Source of the DNA: a virus
Direction: 5' to 3' (one strand)
Length of the DNA: 20,735 nt
Virus record (IMG/VR): IMGVR_UViG_3300014502_000181
Span: 1-20,735 of that record
Shown: piece after piece, positions 1-7,385 of the stretch
How the letters are laid out: each line of letters begins with the position of its first letter
How positions within the stretch are numbered: position 1 is the stretch's first letter
Program-made: the position numbers and the translations under genes
Notes under the pieces: model-generated
Told to the model about the DNA's origin: nothing
The model's input: only the letters and a program-made list of their open reading frames with translations
The model's database searches: none

Positions 1-33
1 TCCCTCACTTCATCCCTTAGTTACCAAAGACGG

Positions 34-1332
34 TTACGGACTATCTGCTATGCCGATATTAGACCGTATTATATAACCAGTTCCTGGAGTCCAAGCATCA
101 TCATTTACAATGTTTCCAAGTATTAAGTCGGCTTCGGCTGTGCCACGAAGTGTTATTCCATGAGTATTACCATAGGTATGATTGCCAATAACCTGATTAC
201 CTGTGCCACCTGTACTGTCAATGCCGTATGTAAAGCCAGACACAGTATTATTTACTACTTTATTTCCATAACCTGTTGCCCCAGGTGCAATCGCAATAGT
301 AGAACCACTACCGTCACTCATTAGAGTAGAATTACAGATAATGTTATCGTGACAATGCAATCCCCAAGCTTCGTTAAATAGAACACCCCTAAATGCGGCA
401 TTGGGCGAAGTAACTCCGCTAGTTGCACCATCAATGAGATTAAAACATCCGTCAATTTCGACTAGATTAGTTATTGCCTCGTTGCCACCTTCAAATTTTG
501 GTAAAATAAATTTGTTAGCATTGCAATAATTATTTAGAAATAGTTGAAAATATCCGCCATCCATATGTAAACCATAGAACACATTAGAACTTGTCTGTAT
601 TGTCGAAGTTCCGTCTAATCGTACTGTTTGGTTAGAAGAATAGCCGCATTCACCAATCTGGATGTCTCTAAAAACGGAATCTTGAAAACAAGTCCCATAT
701 ATCGCCCTGCCCTTAAAATTAGTGATTTTTAAGTCTTGGAATAATAATCCATACGTGTAATTGCCTACTGCCCCTGGTGATGCTATTTGTATGGCATCCG
801 AAGTAGCGGAATATGAGCGATTTGCCCCATCTAATTGAAAACCTGTTAATTGAGAAGCTATAGCGCCAACCGACCCAGAGCCTATTATAAAACAAACTCC
901 ATCATACGCTTGAGTTAAATAAGTGACAGCCTCCCCTCTACCATGTATCCCAACTTGACTGGGAACATAGATATTAGTAGTTATTGGGAATGATGCTGCG
1001 GTAATCCCTTCAGACAGTTCAATATCTCGATATCCGGCTGAAATTGCCGCATTTATCAAAGTTGAAACAGAAGTTGAAACTACAGCATTCGCTTGCGCCT
1101 TAACACTAGCCGGTGCATCCGATGCCGCTATGACATAGCCTGTACGCCCTGTGGGGGCATTGAGAGTGGTAATATTAGCCATTCCGATATTGGATGTGGT
1201 CGTTCCTAAAGTAGTTACTGTACCACTAGTCGCATTTATAGTCGGAGTAGTCACTGAACCAACTACAGTCAGATTACCCTGCACCAAGAAAGGTTCATTA
1301 TAATAAGTATCTCCACCTAAATATGTTGTCAT
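34..1332 (-). CDS. Tail spike / tail fibre-like protein with right-handed beta-helix
   Basis: 432 aa, ATG start behind a GGAG site (minus-strand ggtaggagagaac before ATG). The N-terminal ~70 residues are Thr/Gly/Val-rich and low in complexity, as in virion-attachment stalks (for example TVVGSVTTPTINATSGTV). From about residue 110 the protein has the short, Asn/Gly-rich, turn-punctuated repeats typical of pectate-lyase-like parallel beta-helices; GNKVVNNTVSGF, GNQVIGNHTYGNTHG and ILGNIVND near the C terminus recur at rung-like spacing. Such proteins are usually trimeric receptor-binding or polysaccharide-degrading tail spikes. I cannot assign catalytic residues. It is the last complete gene of the leftward structural module and directly follows a 54-aa gene and a GH18 hydrolase, which fits a host-surface recognition cassette. 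The substrate is unknown, and a non-enzymatic fibre is equally possible. Confidence 0.75.
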   Translation of the reverse strand: MTTYLGGDTYYNEPFLVQGNLTVVGSVTTPTINATSGTVTTLGTTTSNIGMANITTLNAPTGRTGYVIAASDAPASVKAQANAVVSTSVSTLINAAISAGYRDIELSEGITAASFPITTNIYVPSQVGIHGRGEAVTYLTQAYDGVCFIIGSGSVGAIASQLTGFQLDGANRSYSATSDAIQIASPGAVGNYTYGLLFQDLKITNFKGRAIYGTCFQDSVFRDIQIGECGYSSNQTVRLDGTSTIQTSSNVFYGLHMDGGYFQLFLNNYCNANKFILPKFEGGNEAITNLVEIDGCFNLIDGATSGVTSPNAAFRGVLFNEAWGLHCHDNIICNSTLMSDGSGSTIAIAPGATGYGNKVVNNTVSGFTYGIDSTGGTGNQVIGNHTYGNTHGITLRGTAEADLILGNIVNDDAWTPGTGYIIRSNIGIADSP

Positions 1333-1340
1333 GTTCTCTC

Positions 1341-1505
1341 CTACCAGCGTTCTCGCTGTGTTGGTTTCTTTTGTATCGTAGTCTGTGTATCCCAGTCCCA
1401 GATGAACGTTCTTGTTAGCAAACCTGTAGACCCACTAGTAGCTGTTACTGTCGGGGTAGCAGTAGTTACAGTATCTAATCCGACTCCACCTAAAGGTTCA
1501 CTCAT
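1341..1505 (-). CDS. Small Thr-rich virion-associated protein, 54 aa
   Basis: ATG at 1505 follows a clear AGGAG (minus-strand ggataggagaacaaat), and the frame runs 54 codons to TAG at 1341-1343, eight bases before the next start. The protein begins MSEPLGGVGLDTVTTATPTV and ends in a charged tail, KKPTQRERW. A Thr/Ser/Val-rich front (TVTATSGSTG) resembles the N-terminal stalk of the tail-spike-like protein that follows (TINATSGTVTT). I do not recognise a family. The ribosome binding site, the tight fit between neighbours and the composition support a real gene; a small tail or fibre accessory protein is the natural guess from position. Confidence 0.65.
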   Translation of the reverse strand: MSEPLGGVGLDTVTTATPTVTATSGSTGLLTRTFIWDWDTQTTIQKKPTQRERW

Positions 1506-1515
1506 ATTTGTTCTC

Positions 1516-2520
1516 CTATCCTATTGCACCGATTAGACTAAGTGGGAGTCGACTAGAAGCGACAGTTAGAACTTGAGGATTAAAATTGTCATAAGCCGTT
1601 TTTAATATTGACTGAGAAGTTAAAATAACGGATGTCATATAATCCTTCTCTATTGACCAAAAGCCTACCCCGCCGTAACCATTATTTTTCGCATAAGTGG
1701 CAATATCACTTACTTGATTTATTCCTTGCCAGATTAGCGTATAAGATGGCGCGGTCATTGTTTCGATTCCCCAAAATTCTGTAGTTATATGATATGGAGA
1801 TGATAGAACTATACTATTAAGACTTGGGTCAGGATTGTAGACATCTACGACATCATCCCACCATGCTCTTGCCCCGTAGGAAGATGACAAGTCGAAACCC
1901 TCCATTGCTAAACCAGGAAATATTTTACTCTTATCATATCCAGCGGCAGCCCAAGTATTGATAAAGTCTTCAACGTAGGCAGCGTCGCCGTAATAACTAG
2001 AGGTCATAAGATAATCTACTTTAGCAAACTCAGCTACCGTCACTTCAAATTGACTTTTACTCCACTGCGAGAATAGACTGATTTTCTGCCCTGCGGCGTG
2101 GAGGGTCGGATAGATAGCATCAATAAAAGCTGCCAGGTCAGTCTGGTGGTTAGCATCAAAATCTTCCCAATCCATATCTATACCATCTACGCTATAAGTT
2201 GTTACAGCAGCAAGTACATTTGATACTAAGGTAGCTCTTAAACCCGCGTTGTGCATGATCGCAGTTAAGTCAGTTGTACCTCCGATTGAAATGAGTATTT
2301 TGGTACTAGGTGAACTCGCTCTACAAGCAGACACGATATCAGGAAACCAGTTATTCGCTCCATCTTTAGTTACTAAAGTTGGATCAGCGGCAGAAGTAGC
2401 CGTTAAAGCAGAAAGCACCACTACATCTATTTTGTTCCAATTTATCCATGCCAGAAGATGATTCCGCATAGTTGCGCCGTTATCAAGGCAATCATTTGCA
2501 ATATAACCAATTATTTTCAT
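1516..2520 (-). CDS. Glycoside hydrolase family 18 (chitinase-like) protein of the structural cassette
   Basis: 334 aa. The family-18 active-site signature is complete: DGIDMDWED at residues 112-120 fits DxxDxDxE, with E119 as the expected proton donor and D115/D117 beside it. The preceding barrel strand carries the conserved SxGG (KILISIGG, 74-81), and the last strand ends with GVGFWSIEKD, W288 being the usual substrate-lining Trp. GH18 enzymes cleave beta-1,4 bonds next to N-acetylglucosamine by substrate-assisted catalysis. At the third strand, where many members have MxYD, this one reads MTSSYYG (172-178), so activity or specificity may differ. No signal peptide is seen. ATG at 2520 overlaps the upstream stop by one base (TAATG) with a GGGGG-type site. 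The location among tail-type genes suggests a virion-borne depolymerase rather than a lysis enzyme; this is inference. Confidence 0.88.
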   Translation of the reverse strand: MKIIGYIANDCLDNGATMRNHLLAWINWNKIDVVVLSALTATSAADPTLVTKDGANNWFPDIVSACRASSPSTKILISIGGTTDLTAIMHNAGLRATLVSNVLAAVTTYSVDGIDMDWEDFDANHQTDLAAFIDAIYPTLHAAGQKISLFSQWSKSQFEVTVAEFAKVDYLMTSSYYGDAAYVEDFINTWAAAGYDKSKIFPGLAMEGFDLSSSYGARAWWDDVVDVYNPDPSLNSIVLSSPYHITTEFWGIETMTAPSYTLIWQGINQVSDIATYAKNNGYGGVGFWSIEKDYMTSVILTSQSILKTAYDNFNPQVLTVASSRLPLSLIGAIG

Positions 2521-3488
2521 TAAAGTAGACCCCCTGCAACAAGTTTTCTACTGCTGATATTAGAAATACTTGGGGTAGATGCTGGAGTAACATTAGCGTA
2601 AATAGACCACTTTTGGGTGTAAGCAAATTGGGTAGGAGTCGCTAATGTCGCGTCCCATGCACCAAAAGTTCGTGCATTACTAAAAGTATCAACCGTTACT
2701 GTGTCTTTGGCACATCGAAACCATCCATCGGTATTAAAACAAAGATAGTGAGTAGCGGCAGTTAATACTGGAGGACTGGATATTGTACCTGTGGTCCAAC
2801 CCGGAGCATCATACTTCATAGAAACCGTAACTGATGGCGTACTACCTTTTAGTGCCAAAGTGGAGACTAAGTATATTGCCATTTGCATATTTTCCGTTGC
2901 ACTATTGTAGCCTCCCCCTACCGAAATTGTGGTGGCAGTACCCGCAACGGCTGTGGCTATAATTGCATTTACATACGACCCGCCATTTAGTGAGTCTTGC
3001 GTTGCGCCGAGCGTAGTGTATCCAAAAGTGTCGCCAACAGGATAGATGATATATGGTGGCTGAGATATTGCAAGAAAAGCCTTGTCAATCCACAATCTAA
3101 GTATTCCAGCTTTTTCTTTTGTCCAATCGCACCACGTTTCCATCGAGCCGTTTAATTCCTTTATTTTAAGCCGGTACAGATGGCCAATCTTACCAGCCCC
3201 GTATTCGTTATTAGACTTAAATGGATGGTAAAATGCCACGCTGTTAATTACATGGATTGGCTGAAAACTATGTCCATCATTCAATTCTGGCTGATGATAA
3301 GCTACTGCCCGATGGGAGTCATAGTTAAAGTCAATATATGGAAGTTTAGCGGGTAGACTGATAAAAGAGTCTATCCCCTTACCCTCATTGAATCCTTTAA
3401 CGAATCCGGTAGGCCTTTCGACAATTTGGATATTCTTGTTGGAAGGATTCAGTTCGATAGACGATTCGTTCCATTTAGTAATCTTCAT
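2520..3488 (-). CDS. Putative virion structural protein, 322 aa
   Basis: Family not recognised. The first ~170 residues are mixed alpha/beta with several aromatic residues (residues 70-130 include HVINSVAFYHPF and WCDWTKEKAGILRLWID). From about residue 170 the sequence is Gly/Thr/Ser-rich and strand-forming (NAIIATAVAGTATTISVGGG, later AIYLVSTLALKG, then TAATHYLCFNTDGWFR), the look of a jelly-roll or carbohydrate-binding beta-sandwich common at the tips of phage fibres. It ends one base into the GH18 gene (TAATG), implying translational coupling and perhaps joint assembly. The ATG at 3488 has only a weak Shine-Dalgarno match, but the start is fixed by the close upstream stop at 3490. A tail or baseplate role is inferred from context only. 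Confidence 0.6.
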   Translation of the reverse strand: MKITKWNESSIELNPSNKNIQIVERPTGFVKGFNEGKGIDSFISLPAKLPYIDFNYDSHRAVAYHQPELNDGHSFQPIHVINSVAFYHPFKSNNEYGAGKIGHLYRLKIKELNGSMETWCDWTKEKAGILRLWIDKAFLAISQPPYIIYPVGDTFGYTTLGATQDSLNGGSYVNAIIATAVAGTATTISVGGGYNSATENMQMAIYLVSTLALKGSTPSVTVSMKYDAPGWTTGTISSPPVLTAATHYLCFNTDGWFRCAKDTVTVDTFSNARTFGAWDATLATPTQFAYTQKWSIYANVTPASTPSISNISSRKLVAGGLL

Positions 3489-3489
3489 A

Positions 3490-4287
3490 TTATGCTGCCA
3501 CTAAGGTTGCGCCGGGACTAATCGGTATCCAAAGCACATCCCATTCTATTACGCCGGTACTTGTTGCCGACGTTGTGAGATGAATTACGCCAGAAGTAGT
3601 ACAAGTACATCCGAATGTTCCAGTTTGTGAGATATAGTTTGCGATGAGGTCAGTGAATACCATAGCGTCAGCTAACGTACCTGTAATTGAGAAGGCGGTA
3701 CCGATGTGAACACCTGTAACGCTTGCAGAGGCAGCACAAAGGAAGTATTCAGCCAGTGCGTCAGCTATAAGACCTAACCTTAGCGTACAGGCTTGGGCTT
3801 GGATAGCAGTAGTACATCTTCCTACGATTGCCAGAATTTGAATCGTACCAGTCCAAGTAAAGAGGTTCCCTGTCGCTATATTAGTAGGCGACTTGGTGCC
3901 TCTCAGAGGGATAACATCGGTCTTGGTTTTGATACCTGCTATCGTCGGGTCAAGTGCCAGATTCTTGGAGGGCAGGATTGAGCAGACTACAGTGCCAGGA
4001 GCCGCCGATAAGGGTGTAAAGGTCATAGCACCAGTACCAGAGTTGAAAGTTAGAATCTCAGCCCAATCTCCCGCAGCTGCACCGGTGTCCGGGGAGATAA
4101 TTCCTCCCACAAATTGAACCGTTGACCCAATCAATCCGGTAAATGTTGCAGCAGTTGATGATGTACTGGTCGTTACTGTTGCCGAGATTACCTTGTTAGT
4201 ACCAAGGGCAGCGATGATAGTATCTTCTTTGGCTTGGGTAGCATCACCACCACCTGCACCACCAGTAGAAAAAATATCTAATCCCAT
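3490..4287 (-). CDS. Putative virion structural protein, 265 aa
   Basis: Start chosen at ATG 4287 (MGLDIFSTGGAGGGDATQAK), because the GGAG at about 4301 sits nine bases upstream of it, whereas the alternative GTG at 4293 would leave only three. The protein is Ala/Thr/Gly/Ile-rich with a glycine-rich N terminus followed by a short ATQAKEDTIIAALGT helix, a pattern often seen at the front of phage tail and neck proteins. The rest reads as alternating short strands, with Cys-containing segments (GRCTTAIQAQACTLRLG; FGCTCTTSG). No enzyme motif is visible. It lies two bases from the next gene in the same operon. A structural role is inferred from composition and neighbours. Confidence 0.6.
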   Translation of the reverse strand: MGLDIFSTGGAGGGDATQAKEDTIIAALGTNKVISATVTTSTSSTAATFTGLIGSTVQFVGGIISPDTGAAAGDWAEILTFNSGTGAMTFTPLSAAPGTVVCSILPSKNLALDPTIAGIKTKTDVIPLRGTKSPTNIATGNLFTWTGTIQILAIVGRCTTAIQAQACTLRLGLIADALAEYFLCAASASVTGVHIGTAFSITGTLADAMVFTDLIANYISQTGTFGCTCTTSGVIHLTTSATSTGVIEWDVLWIPISPGATLVAA

Positions 4288-4318
4288 TTTCACACACTCC
4301 TAATTATTCAAATCTAAA

Positions 4319-4642
4319 TTACATTCGATAGCCACGGGCATAGAAAGTACGGTCTGCCGCTTGCCCGGCTGAAGTTTTAATTTTTATAAACTGGAAACCT
4401 CCCAGTTGTAAGGTAGTAGAGAAACCTCCAGAACTTGATGCTATAACATTGCTACTATCCCCCAAGGTTTGATAGGTTTCAGCAGATTTACGGGCAACTA
4501 ACAAACCTATAGTTGAAGCTGTTATTGCCGGAATTACTAACTGCATGTATTCCCATGAATTTCCCAAATCACAGGCAGGGGTCAAATCATCATCGGTAGC
4601 TTGAACAAGGGTAATTGTTTTCCATTCTCCGTATAGACTCAT
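4319..4642 (-). CDS. Small putative structural protein, 107 aa
   Basis: The start is placed at ATG 4642 (MSLYGEWKTITLVQATDDDL), behind minus-strand AGGAGAGTGTGTG; a reading extended to 4681 would run through the hairpin at 4661-4687 and lacks a binding site. The leader closely matches that of the next gene (GGAGTGTGTG), suggesting a local duplication or shared design. The protein reads as a single beta-rich domain, ending FIKIKTSAGQAADRTFYARGYRM, in the style of phage decoration or tail-completion proteins where each strand pair ends in a Gly turn. No family is recognised. It lies between a zinc-finger-like protein and a putative structural protein. Confidence 0.55.
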   Translation of the reverse strand: MSLYGEWKTITLVQATDDDLTPACDLGNSWEYMQLVIPAITASTIGLLVARKSAETYQTLGDSSNVIASSSGGFSTTLQLGGFQFIKIKTSAGQAADRTFYARGYRM

Positions 4643-4660
4643 CACACACTCTCCTAAAAT

Positions 4661-4687
4661 TAGTGGTTGATTAAGGCTCAACCACTA
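4661..4687 (-). other. Perfect 10-bp intercistronic hairpin
   Basis: tagtggttga (4661-4670) and tcaaccacta (4678-4687) are exact reverse complements around a 7-base loop. In the direction of transcription (minus) the stem is followed by ATTTT and then the ribosome binding site of the 107-aa gene. It could be a weak or partial terminator, or a transcript-end or 5'-protecting structure that sets relative protein amounts. The U-tract is short, so complete termination is doubtful. Confidence 0.6.
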
Positions 4688-4699
4688 AAGCCCTTTCTT

Positions 4700-5374
4700 T
4701 TAGACTTTATATTCTAAATGTGCCTGCCCCATCTTGCTGGTAAACATATGAGGTTTACTACATTTGGAGCAATTATACATGAGACTTTCTGTTGAAGGTT
4801 CCACAAAAGGAATTTCTTCCTGTGGTGCATTGCGGGCAACTTGATTAAGAATCAGATGTTGAAGTGCCCTATCTTCCTCACGTTCTTTCGCTAGCCGTTC
4901 CTGCTCGATGGACTTCCATTCTTGCGGGTGACGTTTAACCATATGTTGTTCCAACTGGTAACGGCTAGTGATATTACTCTTGGGGCAGGTTCTGAACCCG
5001 AGTTCATTAAAATGTTGACGGTTCGGGGAGTCTTTGTGGAGCATACATTTTATATCTCCCCGTTTGGGTTTCTGCCCGGGGTCAATAGTTGTGAACCGAT
5101 ACGACCCGTCAGGTCGGCGTGAACGCAACTTGCTCGGGAGCATGTAGTAAAGACACGGGACTTTTTCAAAAGTATCTGTCTCCCAAATCCAGACGTAGCC
5201 AGCACTTGAAACTTTGCTTACTACCATTGGGGCAGGCTGGTCTTCTGACCCCTTATGAATAATTGGGTTCTTTGATAGAACATCCTCTATCTCGGTTGGT
5301 TTGGCACTTCGAAGCATTTCCTGAATCATGTCCTCATTATCTTGTTCGATTGCCTTTTTCTGTGTATCCTCCAC
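4700..5374 (-). CDS. Zinc-finger-like protein within the structural operon, 224 aa
   Basis: The start is GTG at 5374, five bases after a perfect AGGAGG; an ATG at 5376 is in another frame. N-terminal residues 1-45 are acidic and helical (MEDTQKKAIEQDNEDMIQEM). The middle, about residues 110-155, contains C110 (IKCMLHK) and then RTCPKSNITSRYQLEQHMVK followed by RH. The spacing Cys-x13-His-x4-His resembles the second half of a classical C2H2 finger, with the first Cys displaced about 20 residues upstream. A charged helix (KSIEQERLAKEREEDRALQH) follows, and the C terminus has a second module: CSKCSKPHMFTSKMGQAHL, a CxxC with a distant His. Zinc binding is likely from these motifs; the job is unknown. 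Nucleic-acid binding, or a zinc-stabilised neck or head protein, would both fit. Confidence 0.6.
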   Translation of the reverse strand: MEDTQKKAIEQDNEDMIQEMLRSAKPTEIEDVLSKNPIIHKGSEDQPAPMVVSKVSSAGYVWIWETDTFEKVPCLYYMLPSKLRSRRPDGSYRFTTIDPGQKPKRGDIKCMLHKDSPNRQHFNELGFRTCPKSNITSRYQLEQHMVKRHPQEWKSIEQERLAKEREEDRALQHLILNQVARNAPQEEIPFVEPSTESLMYNCSKCSKPHMFTSKMGQAHLEYKV

Positions 5375-5421
5375 ATTGTCCTCCTAAGACAAGGTTCCTG
5401 TTTTCACAGTTACTTATTATT

Positions 5422-5733
5422 TTATTCTAATTTGAAATCGTTGGTTTCTAGTAGTTGGGCAACATCTATGCCCTTGTCCTCTCTTAATTCATCTGCTATT
5501 CCTCGGAGTTCGTCAACTGTGTGTTCGAACATCGAGGGAATATTTAGTTGCCGGATTCCTTTGAACTTACTTGCTAGACCCATAGATTCACGGTATTCAG
5601 CAAGTTTTCCATCTCGGTTGACTACGATGATTCGGTAACGTTTAGATTCACCTTTAGGTGAAGGCAGGTTGACTTCGATATAAGTCCATGCTTTTTCGCT
5701 ACCTTGGATTGTTGTTGCTATCGGTGTGAGCAT
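5422..5733 (-). CDS. Conserved-looking small phage protein, 103 aa
   Basis: Start set at ATG 5733 (MLTPIATTIQGSEKAWTYIE) with AAGGAG four bases upstream; a longer reading to 5799 would overlap the upstream gene and cross the 5748-5770 hairpin. The first half is beta-rich and charged (residues 20-50, including KGESKRYRIIVVNRDGKLAE). The second half is helical (SMFEHTVDELRGIADELRED) and ends LLETNDFKLE. No family or catalytic motif is recognised. The soluble, non-repetitive composition differs from the surrounding Thr/Gly-rich structural proteins, so it may be an assembly chaperone, neck component or minor head protein. Confidence 0.55.
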   Translation of the reverse strand: MLTPIATTIQGSEKAWTYIEVNLPSPKGESKRYRIIVVNRDGKLAEYRESMGLASKFKGIRQLNIPSMFEHTVDELRGIADELREDKGIDVAQLLETNDFKLE

Positions 5734-5747
5734 ATACTCCTTAAATA

Positions 5748-5770
5748 GAGTGGGTACAAGGCCCCCACTC
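5748..5770 (-). other. 7-bp intercistronic hairpin
   Basis: gagtggg (5748-5754) pairs exactly with cccactc (5764-5770) around a 9-base loop. On the transcribed minus strand the stem is followed by TATTT and then AAGGAG of the next gene. Same placement as the hairpins at 4661 and 6371: between a stop codon and the following ribosome binding site. Terminator-like, but the U-run is poor; RNA stability or translation control is as likely. Confidence 0.5.
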
Positions 5771-5782
5771 ACGGCACTAAGA

Positions 5783-6334
5783 TTATGCAGCGTCAGCAAT
5801 ACGTAGACAGATAACAGTAGTCGCCGCTGTTATAATACAGCGGTAAATAGCTGCTTTATTCTGGGCGATAGTGGCCGCAGCATTATAGAGAGTAATTCCT
5901 GTGTTGGTTGTTACCGTGATGGTATTGGCACCACCAGAAAGATTAACAATCGTGAAGTCAAACTGGACACCAACAGAACTATCTCCTGTTGCGGCGAGAA
6001 CCGCAGCTATAATGTCGGTGGCTAAAGGTAAGGTTAATGTGCAACCCGTTGAAACCGTGTCTTCAATGTAGCCGGCCAAAAGGTCAGCGGCTGAGTAGGT
6101 TACAGTGGCTCCGGAAGTCTTTGCTACTTTGGTGGCCTTTGAGAATGCAACCCCTGTCGCTGGCGACCAAACCGTGCCAGCACTTGTCATAGAACCAGTT
6201 ACAGTTACATTGGGCACGATGCTGGCCGTAGAAGCTGTGAAGGCAGCTACTTTAGTCGTTCCCACATAAACCTCTAGGGCGCTTGTTGATGGATTCCATT
6301 TCCATCCATGGTATTTAGTATCTTTAACAGCCAT
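5783..6334 (-). CDS. Putative virion decoration or fibre-type protein, 183 aa
   Basis: ATG at 6334 follows AAGGAG by six bases. The protein opens with a hydrophilic segment containing aromatics (KYHGWKWNPSTSALEVYVGT), then a Ser/Thr/Val-rich stretch with small repeated units (VTVTGSMTSAGT), then a compact Ala/Thr/Ile-rich beta domain ending CIITAATTVICLRIADAA. This N-terminal style (WxWxPxxxALEVYVGTTKVA) is common in phage structural proteins that display short beta units. It is flanked on both sides by perfect hairpins, as though its expression were set separately from its neighbours, which would fit a high-copy virion protein. Function is inferred; no family is named with certainty. Confidence 0.6.
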   Translation of the reverse strand: MAVKDTKYHGWKWNPSTSALEVYVGTTKVAAFTASTASIVPNVTVTGSMTSAGTVWSPATGVAFSKATKVAKTSGATVTYSAADLLAGYIEDTVSTGCTLTLPLATDIIAAVLAATGDSSVGVQFDFTIVNLSGGANTITVTTNTGITLYNAAATIAQNKAAIYRCIITAATTVICLRIADAA

Positions 6335-6370
6335 TTTTTCTCCTTAGCGGATAACTCCGCAGTTGATAAG

Positions 6371-6396
6371 AGTAGTTCTTTTCAGGAAGAACTACT
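6371..6396 (-). other. Perfect 10-bp intercistronic hairpin
   Basis: agtagttctt (6371-6380) and aagaactact (6387-6396) are exact reverse complements with a 6-base loop. It lies between the 251-aa gene's stop (6416) and the start at 6334, about 25 bases before the ribosome binding site. Neither side has a U-run, so an ordinary rho-independent terminator is unlikely; a processing or stabilising structure is a better guess. Confidence 0.55.
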
Positions 6397-6415
6397 AAGA
6401 CCTTCTAAATTAATT

Positions 6416-7171
6416 TTATACTGTCCAATCACGGGCAGCGGTGACTAACATATAGTCAACATCGAGGTCGGTGACAGTTGTGGTTGTTGCCCACACGCCA
6501 ACGATGGCTGCTTGAAGTGTGGTTGTTGAGACCGCTGTTTTAACAGTTTTCTTCAATACACCATCAATGTAGTAGCGGGCAGTACCATTCCGGTCAATTT
6601 CTACACGGCAGACATTGTACTTAGCAGCTACCACTAGTACACCAGTTGTTACTAAGGTTGAAGTTGTAACACCCGTGGTCTCTCCACCATTGTAGACAGC
6701 ATGCCAGTAACCTGCGGCGGTCAGAGCGGAATCCCAGAACAAACCGCAGAGGTGAGAAGCAGTCAAGGTCAAGGTCGTAGTTGCACCAGTCAACGGGGAT
6801 AGGACATCATCGGCTAAGGTTCCGCAGAAGCCAACGAATACACGCCGAGCCGTTAACACTTGGGATTGAACCCTAGCTTCAACTACTATGGTGCCATTGA
6901 CAGAAGGTTTGAACTGGAGGTCGGTAGTCAGGGCGCAACCTTTGGTTGACTGGTCGGTACCTGTTAGACGAATGACCCCACTAGGAACACCCATCGCTAC
7001 TGCACCCGAGTCGGTTTCACCTAACATACCACGAACAGCATAGTCGCCCAGATAGTAGTTACATCCACCTGCGGTTGTACCATAGGCGACTGCATTGGCT
7101 ACGGGAATTTCCGGGCCGCAGAAGTCATTGAATAATTTAATTTTTCCACATTCACTTTGAACAGTTGCCAT
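6416..7171 (-). CDS. Putative beta-sandwich (lectin-like) virion protein, 251 aa
   Basis: ATG at 7171 with AGGAG seven bases upstream (minus-strand cacaggagaaaaaca). The sequence suggests a concanavalin-A/laminin-G-type jelly roll. It has long alternating strands, an internal GFCGTLADD turn, a Trp-containing strand (LFWDSALTAAGYWHAVYNGG), and a late strand pair, YNVCRVEIDRNGTARYYIDG followed by VLKKTV. That pair is the 'v.rIeidgtgtvrfYiDG.lv' arrangement common in lectin-fold phage proteins. The protein ends with DLDVDYMLVTAARDWTV. A decoration protein or carbohydrate-binding head protein is plausible given its place shortly after the capsid gene. Its first 20 bases overlap the end of the upstream HNH-like gene, which suggests that the endonuclease genes were inserted immediately in front of it. 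Confidence 0.6.
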   Translation of the reverse strand: MATVQSECGKIKLFNDFCGPEIPVANAVAYGTTAGGCNYYLGDYAVRGMLGETDSGAVAMGVPSGVIRLTGTDQSTKGCALTTDLQFKPSVNGTIVVEARVQSQVLTARRVFVGFCGTLADDVLSPLTGATTTLTLTASHLCGLFWDSALTAAGYWHAVYNGGETTGVTTSTLVTTGVLVVAAKYNVCRVEIDRNGTARYYIDGVLKKTVKTAVSTTTLQAAIVGVWATTTTVTDLDVDYMLVTAARDWTV

Positions 7172-7385
7172 TGTTTTTCTCCTGTGACTCTTTTAAGAGT
7201 CTTTCAAGGTTTCTAATCCTTTCCTCGAAAGGTGAGATAACCTGACCTACGTTAGTAGGATTTCTTGGTATTGCCGCTAAGTTTTCTACTCGGCAATCAG
7301 AAGGATTTCCATTGAGGGTGTAGACGAGCCACCCTCGTGGAATCGGGCCGTGGATTGTTGACCACACTTCTCGTCTAGTGTTCAT
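7152..7385 (-). CDS. Degenerate HNH-endonuclease-like protein, 77 aa
   Basis: The core matches the C-terminal half of the HNH_3-type phage endonucleases: GPIPRGWLVYTLNGN followed by DCRVENLAAIPR corresponds to the usual 'G.iP.g..v.h.dGn..n.r.eNL'. The catalytic His that normally sits just before the DGN strand is replaced (VYT), and the N-terminal half of a typical protein is missing, so nuclease activity is doubtful. The tail is a charged helix (EERIRNLERLLKESQEKNNG). The start ATG at 7385 overlaps the stop of the LAGLIDADG gene as ATGA and has no good ribosome binding site of its own, implying termination-reinitiation. It runs 20 bases into the next structural gene. It could be a decaying homing endonuclease or a retained DNA-binding piece. 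Confidence 0.65.
   Translation of the reverse strand: MNTRREVWSTIHGPIPRGWLVYTLNGNPSDCRVENLAAIPRNPTNVGQVISPFEERIRNLERLLKESQEKNNGNCSK

Noticed and set aside
1-33. Possible start of a further leftward gene (GTG at 8 after AAGGG)
   Set aside because: Only a few bases lie in the window, too little to support a gene; ATG at 13 meets a stop after one codon.
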